Shown: in pieces, positions 1 to 6,027 of the stretch
Layout: each line of letters opens with the position of its first letter
Position numbering within the stretch: the stretch's first letter is position 1
Assembly: GCA_023135545.1 (NCBI GenBank)
Contig: JAGLSY010000066.1
Location: forward strand, 1-12,417
Direction: 5' to 3'
Length of the DNA stretch: 12,417 bases
Origin: Thermoplasmata archaeon
Lineage (GTDB): Archaea; Thermoplasmatota; Thermoplasmata; SG8-5; JAGLSY01
Position numbers and translations under genes: made by a program
Notes under the pieces: generated by a model
Told to the model about the DNA's origin: nothing
The model's input: the letters and a program-made list of their open reading frames with translations, nothing else
The model's database searches: none

Positions 1-1
1 T

Positions 2-889
2 GGTGCGGGCACATCCATGACCGACAATGAGCTCAAGAACAAGATACACAACCTCATGCTCAGGACCGGGCAGGTGGACGGGGATTCCGCGTTGATGGAC
101 CATAGGTTGAACACCTACCTGGAGGAGATCACTAAAATCTCGGAGGTGGTGGACAATATCCGTAGAGAAAATAACTTGGACCAGAAGCTACCAAAGGTAG
201 CTATCAAGCATCCGGACTTCGATAAATGGAACGAAGTGATGGGTAACATGAACACAATTCTTCTTGAACAGTTGGATGTCTTGGACGTTCAATTGGTCGA
301 GCCAGGCAAGGACTGGGATGGATTGGATATCAATATTACCATAAACGAGGAAAAAATTCGTGAGAGATATCAACATATAGCCACCAAGATCACATGGACA
401 TTGCAAAATATGCCTCCAGTAAATATAAAAAATAAGATTGGCGAAGAATATTTCACGATAGGGATCGAAGGACAACAGATCTATATTTCCAATGACATGA
501 TATCGGTCGAATTGTCAATTCCCGAAGGGGTCATTGAAAAAGATTTCGAAACAGGCGCCGTCTATGTCGACACAAGGATGACCGAGGAAGCGGGAGCTGA
601 AATGCTCACGCAGAAGATATCTGCAAAGATATCCGGCATGAGAGAGGAAATGGAACTGACCGAGGAAATATATGTCGAGGTGCAGATATTTACCACCGAT
701 GACAAACTTGCCGATGAGATAGATAAGAATAAAGATGAGATAACAACAAACACGAACGCATACAGTGTGGAAGTGCCATTTGATGACCCATTCCAAGGCG
801 ACGATTACGATTACCTGGTTGCAGAGATAGAGCATGATGATGAAATCATAAAGATCGGAATAGTACCTGTAGAGTTTGAAGAAGAATGA
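2..889 (+). CDS. ileS: Isoleucyl-tRNA synthetase, C-terminal part (5' end outside window)
   Basis: IleRS charges tRNA-Ile with isoleucine in the cytoplasm. The reading frame is open to the left edge and the first ATG (17) has no ribosome binding site, so I treat this as the last ~295 residues of a protein that is normally over 1,000 aa. The HIGH and KMSKS catalytic motifs are not in view. What is visible fits the end of the anticodon-binding domain and the C-terminal extension of archaeal IleRS: a helical stretch ending 'VVDNIRRENN', then a beta-rich part, then 'GAVYVDTRMTEEAGAEML' followed by 'KISGMREEMEL'. That last part matches the family pattern 'G.VY.D..LT.EL..EGFA.E..RRIQ.MRKEL'. The usual Arg-Arg-Ile-Gln is replaced here by Ser-Ala-Lys-Ile, so this copy is divergent. 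The tail is strongly acidic (ends FEEE). The assignment rests on remembered family pattern, not on a search. Confidence 0.8.
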   Translation, partial: GAGTSMTDNELKNKIHNLMLRTGQVDGDSALMDHRLNTYLEEITKISEVVDNIRRENNLDQKLPKVAIKHPDFDKWNEVMGNMNTILLEQLDVLDVQLVEPGKDWDGLDINITINEEKIRERYQHIATKITWTLQNMPPVNIKNKIGEEYFTIGIEGQQIYISNDMISVELSIPEGVIEKDFETGAVYVDTRMTEEAGAEMLTQKISAKISGMREEMELTEEIYVEVQIFTTDDKLADEIDKNKDEITTNTNAYSVEVPFDDPFQGDDYDYLVAEIEHDDEIIKIGIVPVEFEEE

Positions 890-893
890 ACTT

Positions 894-938
894 GAGTTTG
901 TAGAGTTCATGGAGTTTGTAGAGTTCTGTGAGTTGTTT
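894..938. repeat. 9-nt-period tandem repeat just after ileS
   Basis: Five consecutive 9-nt units start GAGTT: gagtttgta, gagttcatg, gagtttgta, gagttctgt, gagttgttt. The 15-mer gagtttgtagagttc occurs at 894-908 and again at 912-926. The array begins 5 nt after the ileS stop codon. A similar word, gtagagtttgaag, is already present inside the last codons of ileS (from 870), so the repeat may have been seeded by the end of the gene. It lies between two convergent genes. Confidence 0.8.
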
Positions 939-1056
939 GTGTCATACAAAACGCCCAAACGTGCCAGCGGGGGTCACAGTAATTGATAGCATGGGTGATA
1001 TTGATGTGATAGCGTGGCGGGGGGCCGGAAGGCGGGCTAGTATCCACCCAAGCCAA

Positions 1057-1281
1057 TTATTCCATTTCGGTTTTCGGTTCAAGCCACTCCCCATTTTCCT
1101 TCCATTCCTGGTAGATGCGCACCACGGTGAGAATATCCAGCAGAATGAAAACGATGAGCATGAGAACAGGGTAAGCAGAAAAATCTCCCTTAATAATAAT
1201 AAATGAAATTAATATAGACCAGAATATCAGTGATAATATGCTGGCTACCCTTCCTTTCTTGTTTGGTACATCCCATGCCAT
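1057..1281 (-). CDS. Small membrane protein, two predicted helices (74 aa)
   Basis: I do not recognise a family. The protein has a short charged N-terminus (MAWDVPNKKGR), one hydrophobic helix (about residues 12-32, ILSLIFWSILISFIII), a short polar turn (KGDFSAYP), a second helix (about 38-58, LMLIVFILLDILTVV) and a charged, Glu-rich tail that ends in EME. This is typical of a small integral membrane protein with two spans. A longer TTG start exists at 1296, but the ATG at 1281 is preferred. An AT-rich box (1311-1320) lies 30-39 nt upstream of it and would place transcription start only a few bases before this ATG. The gene is convergent with ileS. A conserved palindromic element (1349-1392) sits directly behind the promoter, as it does at the DUF368 gene. 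Function unknown. Confidence 0.6.
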   Translation of the reverse strand: MAWDVPNKKGRVASILSLIFWSILISFIIIKGDFSAYPVLMLIVFILLDILTVVRIYQEWKENGEWLEPKTEME

Positions 1282-1310
1282 TTTATCTAACACCAAATAG
1301 CTGACTGGCT

Positions 1311-1320
1311 ATATTTAATT
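1311..1320 (-). promoter_or_regulatory. TATA-like box for the small membrane protein
   Basis: On the minus strand this reads AATTAAATAT, 30-39 nt upstream of the ATG at 1281. That spacing predicts a very short leader and no ribosome binding site is visible. It is a pattern call only. Confidence 0.4.
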
Positions 1321-1344
1321 AACTGGTATTATTTATCTATATTT

Positions 1345-1422
1345 ATCAGCTCCGAGCAGGCCAATGGGGGAAGGGATTGGCCAGCGGAGGAGAGGGGGGG
1401 GTTATACACAGGATGGGGTGGG
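1345..1422. repeat. G-rich palindromic intergenic element, copy 1
   Basis: The core 1349-1392 matches 6032-6075 at 43 of 44 bases. Similarity continues more loosely through a G-run, 'ttata' and 'ggggtggg' to 1422. The core is an interrupted palindrome: ggccaat (1360-1366) pairs with attggcc (1376-1382) around a G-rich loop, and ctcc pairs with ggag further out. The plus strand has several G-runs (up to 8 G), so a quadruplex is possible. It lies between the methyltransferase stop and the promoter of the small membrane protein. No U-tract follows the hairpin on the transcribed strand, so a simple terminator is not obvious. Confidence 0.85.
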
Positions 1423-1449
1423 AAAATTTGCCAGGCTTATTTTTGATTT

Positions 1450-2181
1450 TCAGGCTTTCTCGATTATTGCGATATACTGATGCTCATTATCCAGATACTG
1501 GCTAACCTTCCAGCCGGTTCCTTCCAGAATCATCTCCATTTCCTCTTTCGACACGATAAGATAATCAAACCAAGGAGTCTTGTATTTTTTATACCTGGCT
1601 CTTATTCTTACCTGGCCTCCCAAACGCCCTAATTTTATATTGCGCTTGTGATACCAAAGGTGCTCCGGCTTGGTGGTCGCGTAGACTTCCATGGACGCGG
1701 CCATTATTCTGGCATCTGCGGATGTCATATTTTTGAAGCGGCGGAGAAGCCATCTGGCCCGTTTGACATTGCTGAACAGCCCGAAGTTGTTTCCCAGCAT
1801 GAGGATTGTGTCGAATTTTCCAAGCTTGGAGGATATCTGGGTGATGTCCATGTGCTTTGTCTTTTTCAGGCCGCGCTCCTTGCATGCCTTAAGCGCGAGC
1901 CTGGAATTGTCGACTCCGAGAACATCCATGCCTTTTTTCTGAAGATAAATCGAATGGCGGCCAGAACCGCAGCCGATGTCCAGTACCCGGCCTTTTACCA
2001 GTTTCATGGCCTTTTTTTCATGGGGTGGCCAGTCTTTGTATTCCGATAGATATCCATGATCTCCAATCATCGGGTCTATGTAACCGTCGTCCCTCTCGAT
2101 AACATGGTCGGTATCCAGGCCCTTGTGATTGTCGTAGATTATGTGTCCGAATGCGTCGTCATCTCCTTTCCAGCCAGCCAT
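1450..2181 (-). CDS. Class I SAM-dependent methyltransferase
   Basis: A 243-aa cytosolic enzyme with a Rossmann methyltransferase core. Motif I is VLDIGCGSGRH (residues 66-76), which binds S-adenosylmethionine. Motif II is GVDNS (89-93), whose Asp91 should hold the ribose hydroxyls. Asp112 in MDITQI fits the adenine-binding loop, and FDTILMLGNNFGLF (123-136) is motif IV. The first 50 residues are rich in Asp and His and do not belong to the core. The C-terminal part is basic around residues 176-201 (RNIKLGRLGG, RARYKKYK). The substrate cannot be read from the sequence; small molecule, protein and RNA all remain open. The ATG is preceded by GGTGA (2187-2191) with 5 nt spacing. The gene follows the DNA ligase stop by only 29 nt, so it is probably cotranscribed with it and translated from this internal ribosome site. 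Confidence 0.88.
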   Translation of the reverse strand: MAGWKGDDDAFGHIIYDNHKGLDTDHVIERDDGYIDPMIGDHGYLSEYKDWPPHEKKAMKLVKGRVLDIGCGSGRHSIYLQKKGMDVLGVDNSRLALKACKERGLKKTKHMDITQISSKLGKFDTILMLGNNFGLFSNVKRARWLLRRFKNMTSADARIMAASMEVYATTKPEHLWYHKRNIKLGRLGGQVRIRARYKKYKTPWFDYLIVSKEEMEMILEGTGWKVSQYLDNEHQYIAIIEKA

Positions 2182-2186
2182 CTATT

Positions 2187-2191
2187 TCACC
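2187..2191 (-). promoter_or_regulatory. Shine-Dalgarno site of the methyltransferase
   Basis: Minus-strand GGTGA, 5 nt before the ATG at 2181. It decides the start and marks this as an internal operon gene. The ligase and ABCE1 starts, by contrast, lack such a site and have a TATA box close to the start codon. Confidence 0.6.
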
Positions 2192-2210
2192 ATCCTTTGG
2201 TTCACATGAA

Positions 2211-3983
2211 TCACTCCAGTGTTTTAAGTTGCAGGTTGTACATCTTGACCATCTCCTCGGTGGTGGTCGCGTCCTCCGGGCCCTTGTCCTCCCTGATGCC
2301 GATGAACCTGGGGAAGCGGATGGCCAGGCCATTATCTTTTCTTATCTCGTCAAGGCCACTTGTGTGTATGGGGGAGAGGGTTATTTCGGCCCCCTTAACT
2401 TCCATGATCACGACAGGCTGGAACCAGAAGTCAGGCTTCATCTTGGAATCCACCCTGGCAGGCATCTTATCTTCCTTGTGTTCATCAAGAATTTGAGGAA
2501 GATAAGCCAGCATTTCATCGTTAAAGCCGGTACCCAGCTTGGTCACCGACTCGAAAACATCCCGGTCATGGTTGTAAGTGGCCATCAACAGGGCTCCGTA
2601 TTTTCCGGCTCTTCGTCCCCTACCCGCAAAGGCTCCGATGACGGCCAGGTCGACAGTATCATCCAGCTCGGAACGGTAATCCCTCTTGAATTTAATCCAC
2701 TGCCAGCCACGGGAGCCAGCACGGTAAAATGAGTCGCCTGCAATTGATTTGGCGATGATGCCTTCGCAGCCGCCATCGATGGATAGCTGGAAGAAGTTCT
2801 CGGCCTCGTCCGCATCATCGGTCACGAGGCCCTCGGAAATACGCACCTCATCAGATGTTTCAATGCAGCTAGCCAGTCTCTCTCTGCGTTCGGGGTAAGG
2901 CGTGTTTATCAGTTCCTCGCCATCAAGGAAAAGACAGTCAAACAGGAAAACAGAAACAGGATAATCCTTTACCGCGGCAGCCAGGTCGGTTTTTCGGCCA
3001 CGGCGGCGGCTCACCTCCTGAAATGGAAGCATCTGGCCAGTATTGATGTCAATTGGCACGCATTCTCCATCCAGGATAACTTTCTTTCCCATGAAGGCCT
3101 TTTTCAATGACTGGACGACATCTGGAAATTGGGCAGTAGCCCTCTCCAGCTGGCGCGTGTAAAGCTCCACCCTCTGACCTTCATCCGGGTCAAGCCAGAT
3201 GTGGGCCTGGATGCGCAGCCCGTCATATTTGAATTCGAAAGAGCACTTACCGATTTTTTCGATGATATCCGGGATGCTAGGCAGCCTCTCGCAAAGCATG
3301 GCTTTCAGAGGAATATTGGCCTCAACCTTTATGGCATCCAGGCCTTCGACTCCCTTGTCGGCCAGAACTCTTGCCACCTTGCCCAAATCAGAGCAGACAT
3401 TGTAAGCATTCTCAACCTTTGGCTTGTCTTCTTTTTCCCCAAAGGTCTGAGCCAATGCATCCACGATGGTCATGTTCGCTATGCCCAACCTCATCTTGCC
3501 GTTGAGCATTCTGGCCAGGTATTTGGCCTCCAACTTGGTGGAATCATGAAGAAGTTTCGCAAATATCTTCATCTTCTTTTCCTGGGAGCCGGAACCCTCA
3601 GCCAGTGCAATATCATTGAGGGAAGTAAACACCCCTTCGGCAGTCAAAGGTTCGCTGAAGAGCGAGGTTTGTTTTTTCATGGAAACTGCCTCGAAGGCGA
3701 CTATTCCCAGGTCTCCCTCCTTCATCCACCAGTCATTTATTTTTGCCTCATCAACCCGGGTGCCCTCATATACAGCCTTGAGAGCTAGCTTCTCTGCCAG
3801 CCCCAGAACCATTGCCTCGAAATCCGGAGCTAGCTTGCCCATGGTAAGATAAATAATCTTTCGAAGAAGTTCGGGATTATCTTTGGCCTTGGTAAATAGC
3901 TCCACAAGTATCTCCGTCATCTCCAACCGCTTGGTCGTGGCCTCTATCCTGGAATAGGCTTCGGCAATCTCGGAATAATCCAT
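2211..3983 (-). CDS. lig: ATP-dependent DNA ligase (archaeal type)
   Basis: This seals nicks in duplex DNA during replication and repair, using ATP. The 590-aa length fits the archaeal family. An N-terminal all-helical DNA-binding domain (about 1-215) includes 'LARMLNGKMRLGIANMTIVDAL'-type sequence, shared with archaeal and eukaryotic ligases. The adenylation domain follows. Motif I is KYDG with the adenylated Lys at 252; motif III lies around LYTRQLE (274-280, Arg277); motif IIIa is LDGE (304-307); motif IV is EGIIAK (407-412); and motif V is WIKFK (429-433). The OB domain (about 435-590) contains the RFPRF motif VI at 556-560. All catalytic residues appear intact. The ATG at 3983 lies 22-31 nt below an AT-rich box (4005-4014), so the transcript is probably nearly leaderless. 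The gene heads an operon with the methyltransferase and is divergent from the ferritin-like gene. Confidence 0.96.
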   Translation of the reverse strand: MDYSEIAEAYSRIEATTKRLEMTEILVELFTKAKDNPELLRKIIYLTMGKLAPDFEAMVLGLAEKLALKAVYEGTRVDEAKINDWWMKEGDLGIVAFEAVSMKKQTSLFSEPLTAEGVFTSLNDIALAEGSGSQEKKMKIFAKLLHDSTKLEAKYLARMLNGKMRLGIANMTIVDALAQTFGEKEDKPKVENAYNVCSDLGKVARVLADKGVEGLDAIKVEANIPLKAMLCERLPSIPDIIEKIGKCSFEFKYDGLRIQAHIWLDPDEGQRVELYTRQLERATAQFPDVVQSLKKAFMGKKVILDGECVPIDINTGQMLPFQEVSRRRGRKTDLAAAVKDYPVSVFLFDCLFLDGEELINTPYPERRERLASCIETSDEVRISEGLVTDDADEAENFFQLSIDGGCEGIIAKSIAGDSFYRAGSRGWQWIKFKRDYRSELDDTVDLAVIGAFAGRGRRAGKYGALLMATYNHDRDVFESVTKLGTGFNDEMLAYLPQILDEHKEDKMPARVDSKMKPDFWFQPVVIMEVKGAEITLSPIHTSGLDEIRKDNGLAIRFPRFIGIREDKGPEDATTTEEMVKMYNLQLKTLE

Positions 3984-4004
3984 TGATTTGGGTAAGGAAT
4001 GAGG

Positions 4005-4014
4005 TTATAATAAA
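4005..4014 (-). promoter_or_regulatory. TATA-like box of the DNA ligase
   Basis: Minus-strand TTTATTATAA, 22-31 nt above the ligase ATG. There is no Shine-Dalgarno sequence before the start, which fits a leaderless mRNA. Confidence 0.5.
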
Positions 4015-4052
4015 TTTGGGAATTTTTGTTATCATCATTGAAACCAGCCTCG

Positions 4053-4061
4053 ATATTATTA
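4053..4061 (+). promoter_or_regulatory. TATA-like box of the ferritin-like gene
   Basis: Plus-strand ATATTATTA, 25-33 nt before the ATG at 4086. It supports that start over the in-frame TTG at 4026, which lies upstream of the box. Confidence 0.45.
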
Positions 4062-4085
4062 TTAGTCTTTGAGAAGATTGTTACA

Positions 4086-4592
4086 ATGTGTGAATCCATG
4101 CAGAGCGAAGACTATTACATCCTGCTCAAGGCGATGAAAATAGAGGTATATGGGCAGAAGTTCTTCTCCATACTGGCCAAGCTAGCCAAGGATGATGAAA
4201 GTAAAAAACTGTTCAAAAGATTATCAGCAGAGGAGAGGATGAATTACCTGTTATTGAAAAAGGTTGTGGGCCGCAGGAAAAAACCGAAGGATTATGATAT
4301 AGATTTCAGCCCTAGCTGTCTTTTCGACAAGGATCTGAAATGCCTTTTGAAAGAGGGGCCAGTCACCTCCTTCAAGTATGCCTTGGAGCTAGAGCAGTGT
4401 ATGGCAGATTACTATTACAGCAACCTGAAACACATTGGGGACAGAAAAACCAGGAAGCTCATACTTGAATTGATAGATTCCAAGGAATCCCATAAAAAAG
4501 CACTGAGCGACCATCTTTCCAGGTTGCTGGACACTCTGTTGAAGGAATTAAACAAACTGCCTTCTAGCAGAGGTGCGATGAGCCAGAGGTAA
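4086..4592 (+). CDS. Ferritin-like four-helix protein with degenerate metal ligands
   Basis: A 168-aa, mainly helical protein that resembles the rubrerythrin/ferritin-like superfamily, whose members usually hold a diiron centre in a four-helix bundle. Helix 1 has 'KAMKIEVYGQKFF' (Glu20) and helix 2 has 'LFKRLSAEERMNY'. After a linker with two Cys (78, 86), helix 3 has 'ALELEQCMADYYY' (Glu101/Glu103) and helix 4 has 'LIDSKESHKKAL'. In the family helices 2 and 4 should show ExxH. Here helix 2 reads E-R-M-N (Asn53 for His) and helix 4 K-E-S-H (Lys133 where Glu is expected). The iron site may therefore be altered or lost. The start is chosen from the upstream TATA box. The stop is only 7 nt from the stop of the convergent zinc-ribbon gene. 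The family call is from pattern and moderately sure; the function is not known. Confidence 0.6.
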   Translation: MCESMQSEDYYILLKAMKIEVYGQKFFSILAKLAKDDESKKLFKRLSAEERMNYLLLKKVVGRRKKPKDYDIDFSPSCLFDKDLKCLLKEGPVTSFKYALELEQCMADYYYSNLKHIGDRKTRKLILELIDSKESHKKALSDHLSRLLDTLLKELNKLPSSRGAMSQR

Positions 4593-4599
4593 ATGGTAA

Positions 4600-4749
4600 C
4601 TAGCTGTAATTTCCGCGGCTGAAACCCAGAATTGCCTCGCATATCGGGCAGGAATATATTATCTCTTGTTTCAGGAAGCCAGCTCCCTTGACATCCCTTC
4701 TTACATTATCGAATGTTATCTGATTCTTGCAGTATGGACATTTTGCCAT
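4600..4749 (-). CDS. Zinc-ribbon mini-protein (49 aa)
   Basis: A short intact reading frame: MAKCPYCKNQ, a charged middle, then 'EIIYSCPICEAILGFSRG' and NYS. CPYC (Cys4, Cys7) and CPIC (Cys34, Cys37) give the four ligands of a rubredoxin- or ribbon-type zinc site. The spacing of the two knuckles (26 residues between them) and the aromatic and glycine positions fit a whole domain, not a fragment. A TATA-like box (4771-4779) lies 22-30 nt upstream of the ATG, with no ribosome site, so the mRNA is probably leaderless. It is convergent with the ferritin-like gene and divergent from the 31-aa CxxC gene. The role is unknown; proteins of this kind often bind nucleic acid or the transcription or translation machinery, which is inference only. 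Confidence 0.78.
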   Translation of the reverse strand: MAKCPYCKNQITFDNVRRDVKGAGFLKQEIIYSCPICEAILGFSRGNYS

Positions 4750-4770
4750 AATCAATGATATTGGTTCATG

Positions 4771-4779
4771 ATATTAAAA
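4771..4779 (-). promoter_or_regulatory. TATA-like box of the zinc-ribbon gene
   Basis: Minus-strand TTTTAATAT, 22-30 nt before the ATG at 4749. Confidence 0.45.
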
Positions 4780-4787
4780 CACGGTTT

Positions 4788-4808
4788 GGGAAATCCCAGG
4801 GAAATCCC
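4788..4808. promoter_or_regulatory. Doubled GGGAAATCCC box between divergent mini-genes (possible operator)
   Basis: GGGAAATCCC occurs at 4788-4797 and again at 4799-4808, one helical turn (11 bp) apart. Each copy has GGGA/TCCC inverted arms. The pair sits between the TATA box of the zinc-ribbon gene (4771-4779, minus) and that of the CxxC gene (4818-4824, plus), 9 bp from each. This is where an archaeal regulator could block or recruit TBP/TFB at both promoters. The repeat is seen; the regulatory role is inferred. Confidence 0.5.
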
Positions 4809-4817
4809 GCATTGGAC

Positions 4818-4824
4818 TTATAAG
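4818..4824 (+). promoter_or_regulatory. TATA box of the 31-aa CxxC gene
   Basis: TTATAAG, about 38-44 nt before the ATG at 4862. Transcription would start around 4845 and leave a short leader that includes the strong ribosome site at 4848-4854. A second AT-rich stretch (4831-4840) is possible but would start the RNA downstream of that site. Confidence 0.45.
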
Positions 4825-4847
4825 TTCGATTTTATATATTCATATAT

Positions 4848-4854
4848 AGGAGGT
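4848..4854 (+). promoter_or_regulatory. Strong Shine-Dalgarno site of the 31-aa gene
   Basis: AGGAGGT, 7 nt before the ATG at 4862. It is the best ribosome site in the window and the main argument that the short frame behind it is translated. Confidence 0.75.
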
Positions 4855-4861
4855 TAAAAAA

Positions 4862-4957
4862 ATGAACTGCACAATCTGCACTGTATGGACCAAGATGGCG
4901 CGCGATGCCGCCCAGCGGGTATGCACGGCCTGTCAGCATGCCAGCAACCCGACATGA
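4862..4957 (+). CDS. 31-aa protein with two CxxC motifs
   Basis: A tiny frame with a near-perfect ribosome binding site and a TATA box. The peptide begins MNCTICTVWTKMARD and continues AAQRVCTACQHASNPT. CTIC (Cys3, Cys6) and CTAC (Cys21, Cys24) form two knuckles that could bind one zinc or an iron-sulfur cluster, linked by a short basic helix-like stretch. About 85 nt after the stop is an intrinsic-type terminator (5042-5072), so the gene forms its own ~220-nt transcription unit. It has its back to the 49-aa zinc ribbon and may share an operator with it. I know no family for it. An alternative is that the RNA itself is the product and the peptide incidental, but the strong ribosome site and paired CxxC motifs argue for translation. 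Confidence 0.6.
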   Translation: MNCTICTVWTKMARDAAQRVCTACQHASNPT

Positions 4958-5041
4958 CTACAGGGAAGTAATGCAGGTTGGAAGTTCAAAAAGATCTCAG
5001 AATTCGAAACATCTCCTGCAATTAAACTCCTCTAATTCCAT

Positions 5042-5072
5042 AGGGCCAGTAGTTCCATCTGGCCCTTTTTTT
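5042..5072 (+). terminator. Hairpin plus T-tract terminator
   Basis: agggccag (5042-5049) pairs perfectly with ctggccct (5059-5066) around a 9-nt loop, followed by seven T. It ends the transcript of the 31-aa gene just before the stop of the convergent DUF368 gene. Confidence 0.75.
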
Positions 5073-5079
5073 GTTTTAT

Positions 5080-5955
5080 TTACTTATTTATTATTGGCCT
5101 TTTCTTCTTTTGGGCCTTCTTTGAGAACCTAGCTAGTAGGTAAATCAAAATTATTCCGAGGGCCGCGGGAAGCAATATGCTTGTGGTCAAGTCGGCGTTC
5201 AGGTCGATGTTCTTGTAGGGCAGACGGAGGGCTCCGAGCATCAAGCCAGTCAGGAAAGAAATTGTCTGGTATCTCCATTTTTTAATTATGATGTTCAGCA
5301 GGCGGGAGAAGGCCAGCAATCCGATTACCGCCCCGAGCAGAAAGGCAAATATATCCTCAAATACAAGATTCTTGAGGGAAGCCAACATGTACTCGTACTG
5401 GTTGAGGAAGAGTAGAATCAGAGCCCCGGAAATCCCTGGAAGTATCATGGCGCATACGGCGATTATGCCGGATATGAAAATTATGTGGAGCTCATGGCCC
5501 ATCGTGAGAGATGTCATGCCCACGAACAGGAAGGCGAAGAAGAATCCGATAAAAAGCAGAAAAATATTGGCCGCAGACTTCACCCGGATGCCCTTGAACA
5601 GCAGGGCGGAAGATGCCAATATGATGGCGAAGAAGAATGAATATATCTCGGTTGTGTGATGTGAAAGCAGATAATCCATTATATTGGACATCAATAGAAA
5701 GGCCAGTGCGATTCCGAAGCCCAGGGGAACAAGTAATTCGAAATCCGCCTTCCAGAACAGCCGCTTGGCCGACTCTGACTCCCCCTTGACAGCATGCTTC
5801 ATCCATGCCGGGCTGAGCTGGCTGATGGCCCTGACAAGGCGCTCGTAGATGCCGGTAATGAGGGCGACAGTACCACCAGATACGCCGGGAACTATGTCGG
5901 CCATGCCCATGGCCATGCCTTTGAGAAATATTGTGCCGGACTTTTTGAAATCCAC
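5080..5955 (-). CDS. DUF368 membrane protein, polyprenyl-phosphate transporter
   Basis: A 291-aa integral membrane protein. DUF368 proteins in bacteria have been linked to flipping undecaprenyl phosphate back across the membrane. In an archaeon the likely cargo is dolichyl or another polyprenyl phosphate released by N-glycosylation (inference). The hallmark is two inverted-topology halves, each with a Pro-Gly-x-Ser-Gly motif: PGVSGGT at 23-29 and PGISG at 173-177, both present. Several hydrophobic segments are visible (about 70-97, 103-120, 128-150, 157-190, 202-222, 230-247, 258-275), and the C-terminus is lysine-rich. The start is GTG at 5955, chosen because AGGTGG (5960-5965) lies 4 nt upstream and no better in-frame start precedes it. 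Behind its promoter lies copy 2 of the palindromic element. The length is normal for the family. Confidence 0.9.
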   Translation of the reverse strand: MDFKKSGTIFLKGMAMGMADIVPGVSGGTVALITGIYERLVRAISQLSPAWMKHAVKGESESAKRLFWKADFELLVPLGFGIALAFLLMSNIMDYLLSHHTTEIYSFFFAIILASSALLFKGIRVKSAANIFLLFIGFFFAFLFVGMTSLTMGHELHIIFISGIIAVCAMILPGISGALILLFLNQYEYMLASLKNLVFEDIFAFLLGAVIGLLAFSRLLNIIIKKWRYQTISFLTGLMLGALRLPYKNIDLNADLTTSILLPAALGIILIYLLARFSKKAQKKKRPIINK

Positions 5956-5959
5956 AAAT

Positions 5960-5965
5960 CCACCT
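5960..5965 (-). promoter_or_regulatory. Shine-Dalgarno site deciding the GTG start of the DUF368 gene
   Basis: Minus-strand AGGTGG, 4 nt before GTG (5955). Confidence 0.55.
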
Positions 5966-5983
5966 GCTGTGGGTATATGCTAC

Positions 5984-5995
5984 AATATTTAATAA
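5984..5995 (-). promoter_or_regulatory. TATA-like box of the DUF368 gene
   Basis: Minus-strand TTATTAAATATT, 29-40 nt before the GTG start. The palindromic element ends about 33 bp further upstream. Confidence 0.45.
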
Positions 5996-6027
5996 TGGTG
6001 GGGTTGAGAAGATAAATAATCAAACAT

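Noticed and set aside
890..938. CRISPR array
   Set aside because: Units are only 9 nt with no spacers.
515..958. 147-aa minus-strand frame antisense to ileS, beginning in Asn-Ser-Thr repeats
   Set aside because: The repeats are the reverse of the 9-nt tandem array and the rest mirrors the ileS coding sequence.
928..1206. 92-aa plus-strand open frame over the end of the small membrane protein gene
   Set aside because: Overlaps a better-supported gene on the other strand, has no ribosome site, and its composition is that of a shadow frame.
1345..1422. Element copy 1 as a plain intrinsic terminator of the methyltransferase
   Set aside because: On the transcribed strand no U-tract follows the stem; an AT-rich promoter follows instead. 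Termination in another way remains possible.
4026..4085. TTG start adding 20 hydrophobic residues to the ferritin-like protein as a possible signal peptide
   Set aside because: It lies upstream of the TATA box at 4053-4061 and has no basic N-terminus or ribosome site.
4957..5042. tRNA or other known structured RNA after the 31-aa gene
   Set aside because: A 'ttcgaa' word is present, but no acceptor stem or cloverleaf can be drawn.
4905..5132. 75-aa plus-strand frame
   Set aside because: It overlaps the 31-aa gene in another frame and reads straight through the terminator hairpin into the antisense of DUF368.
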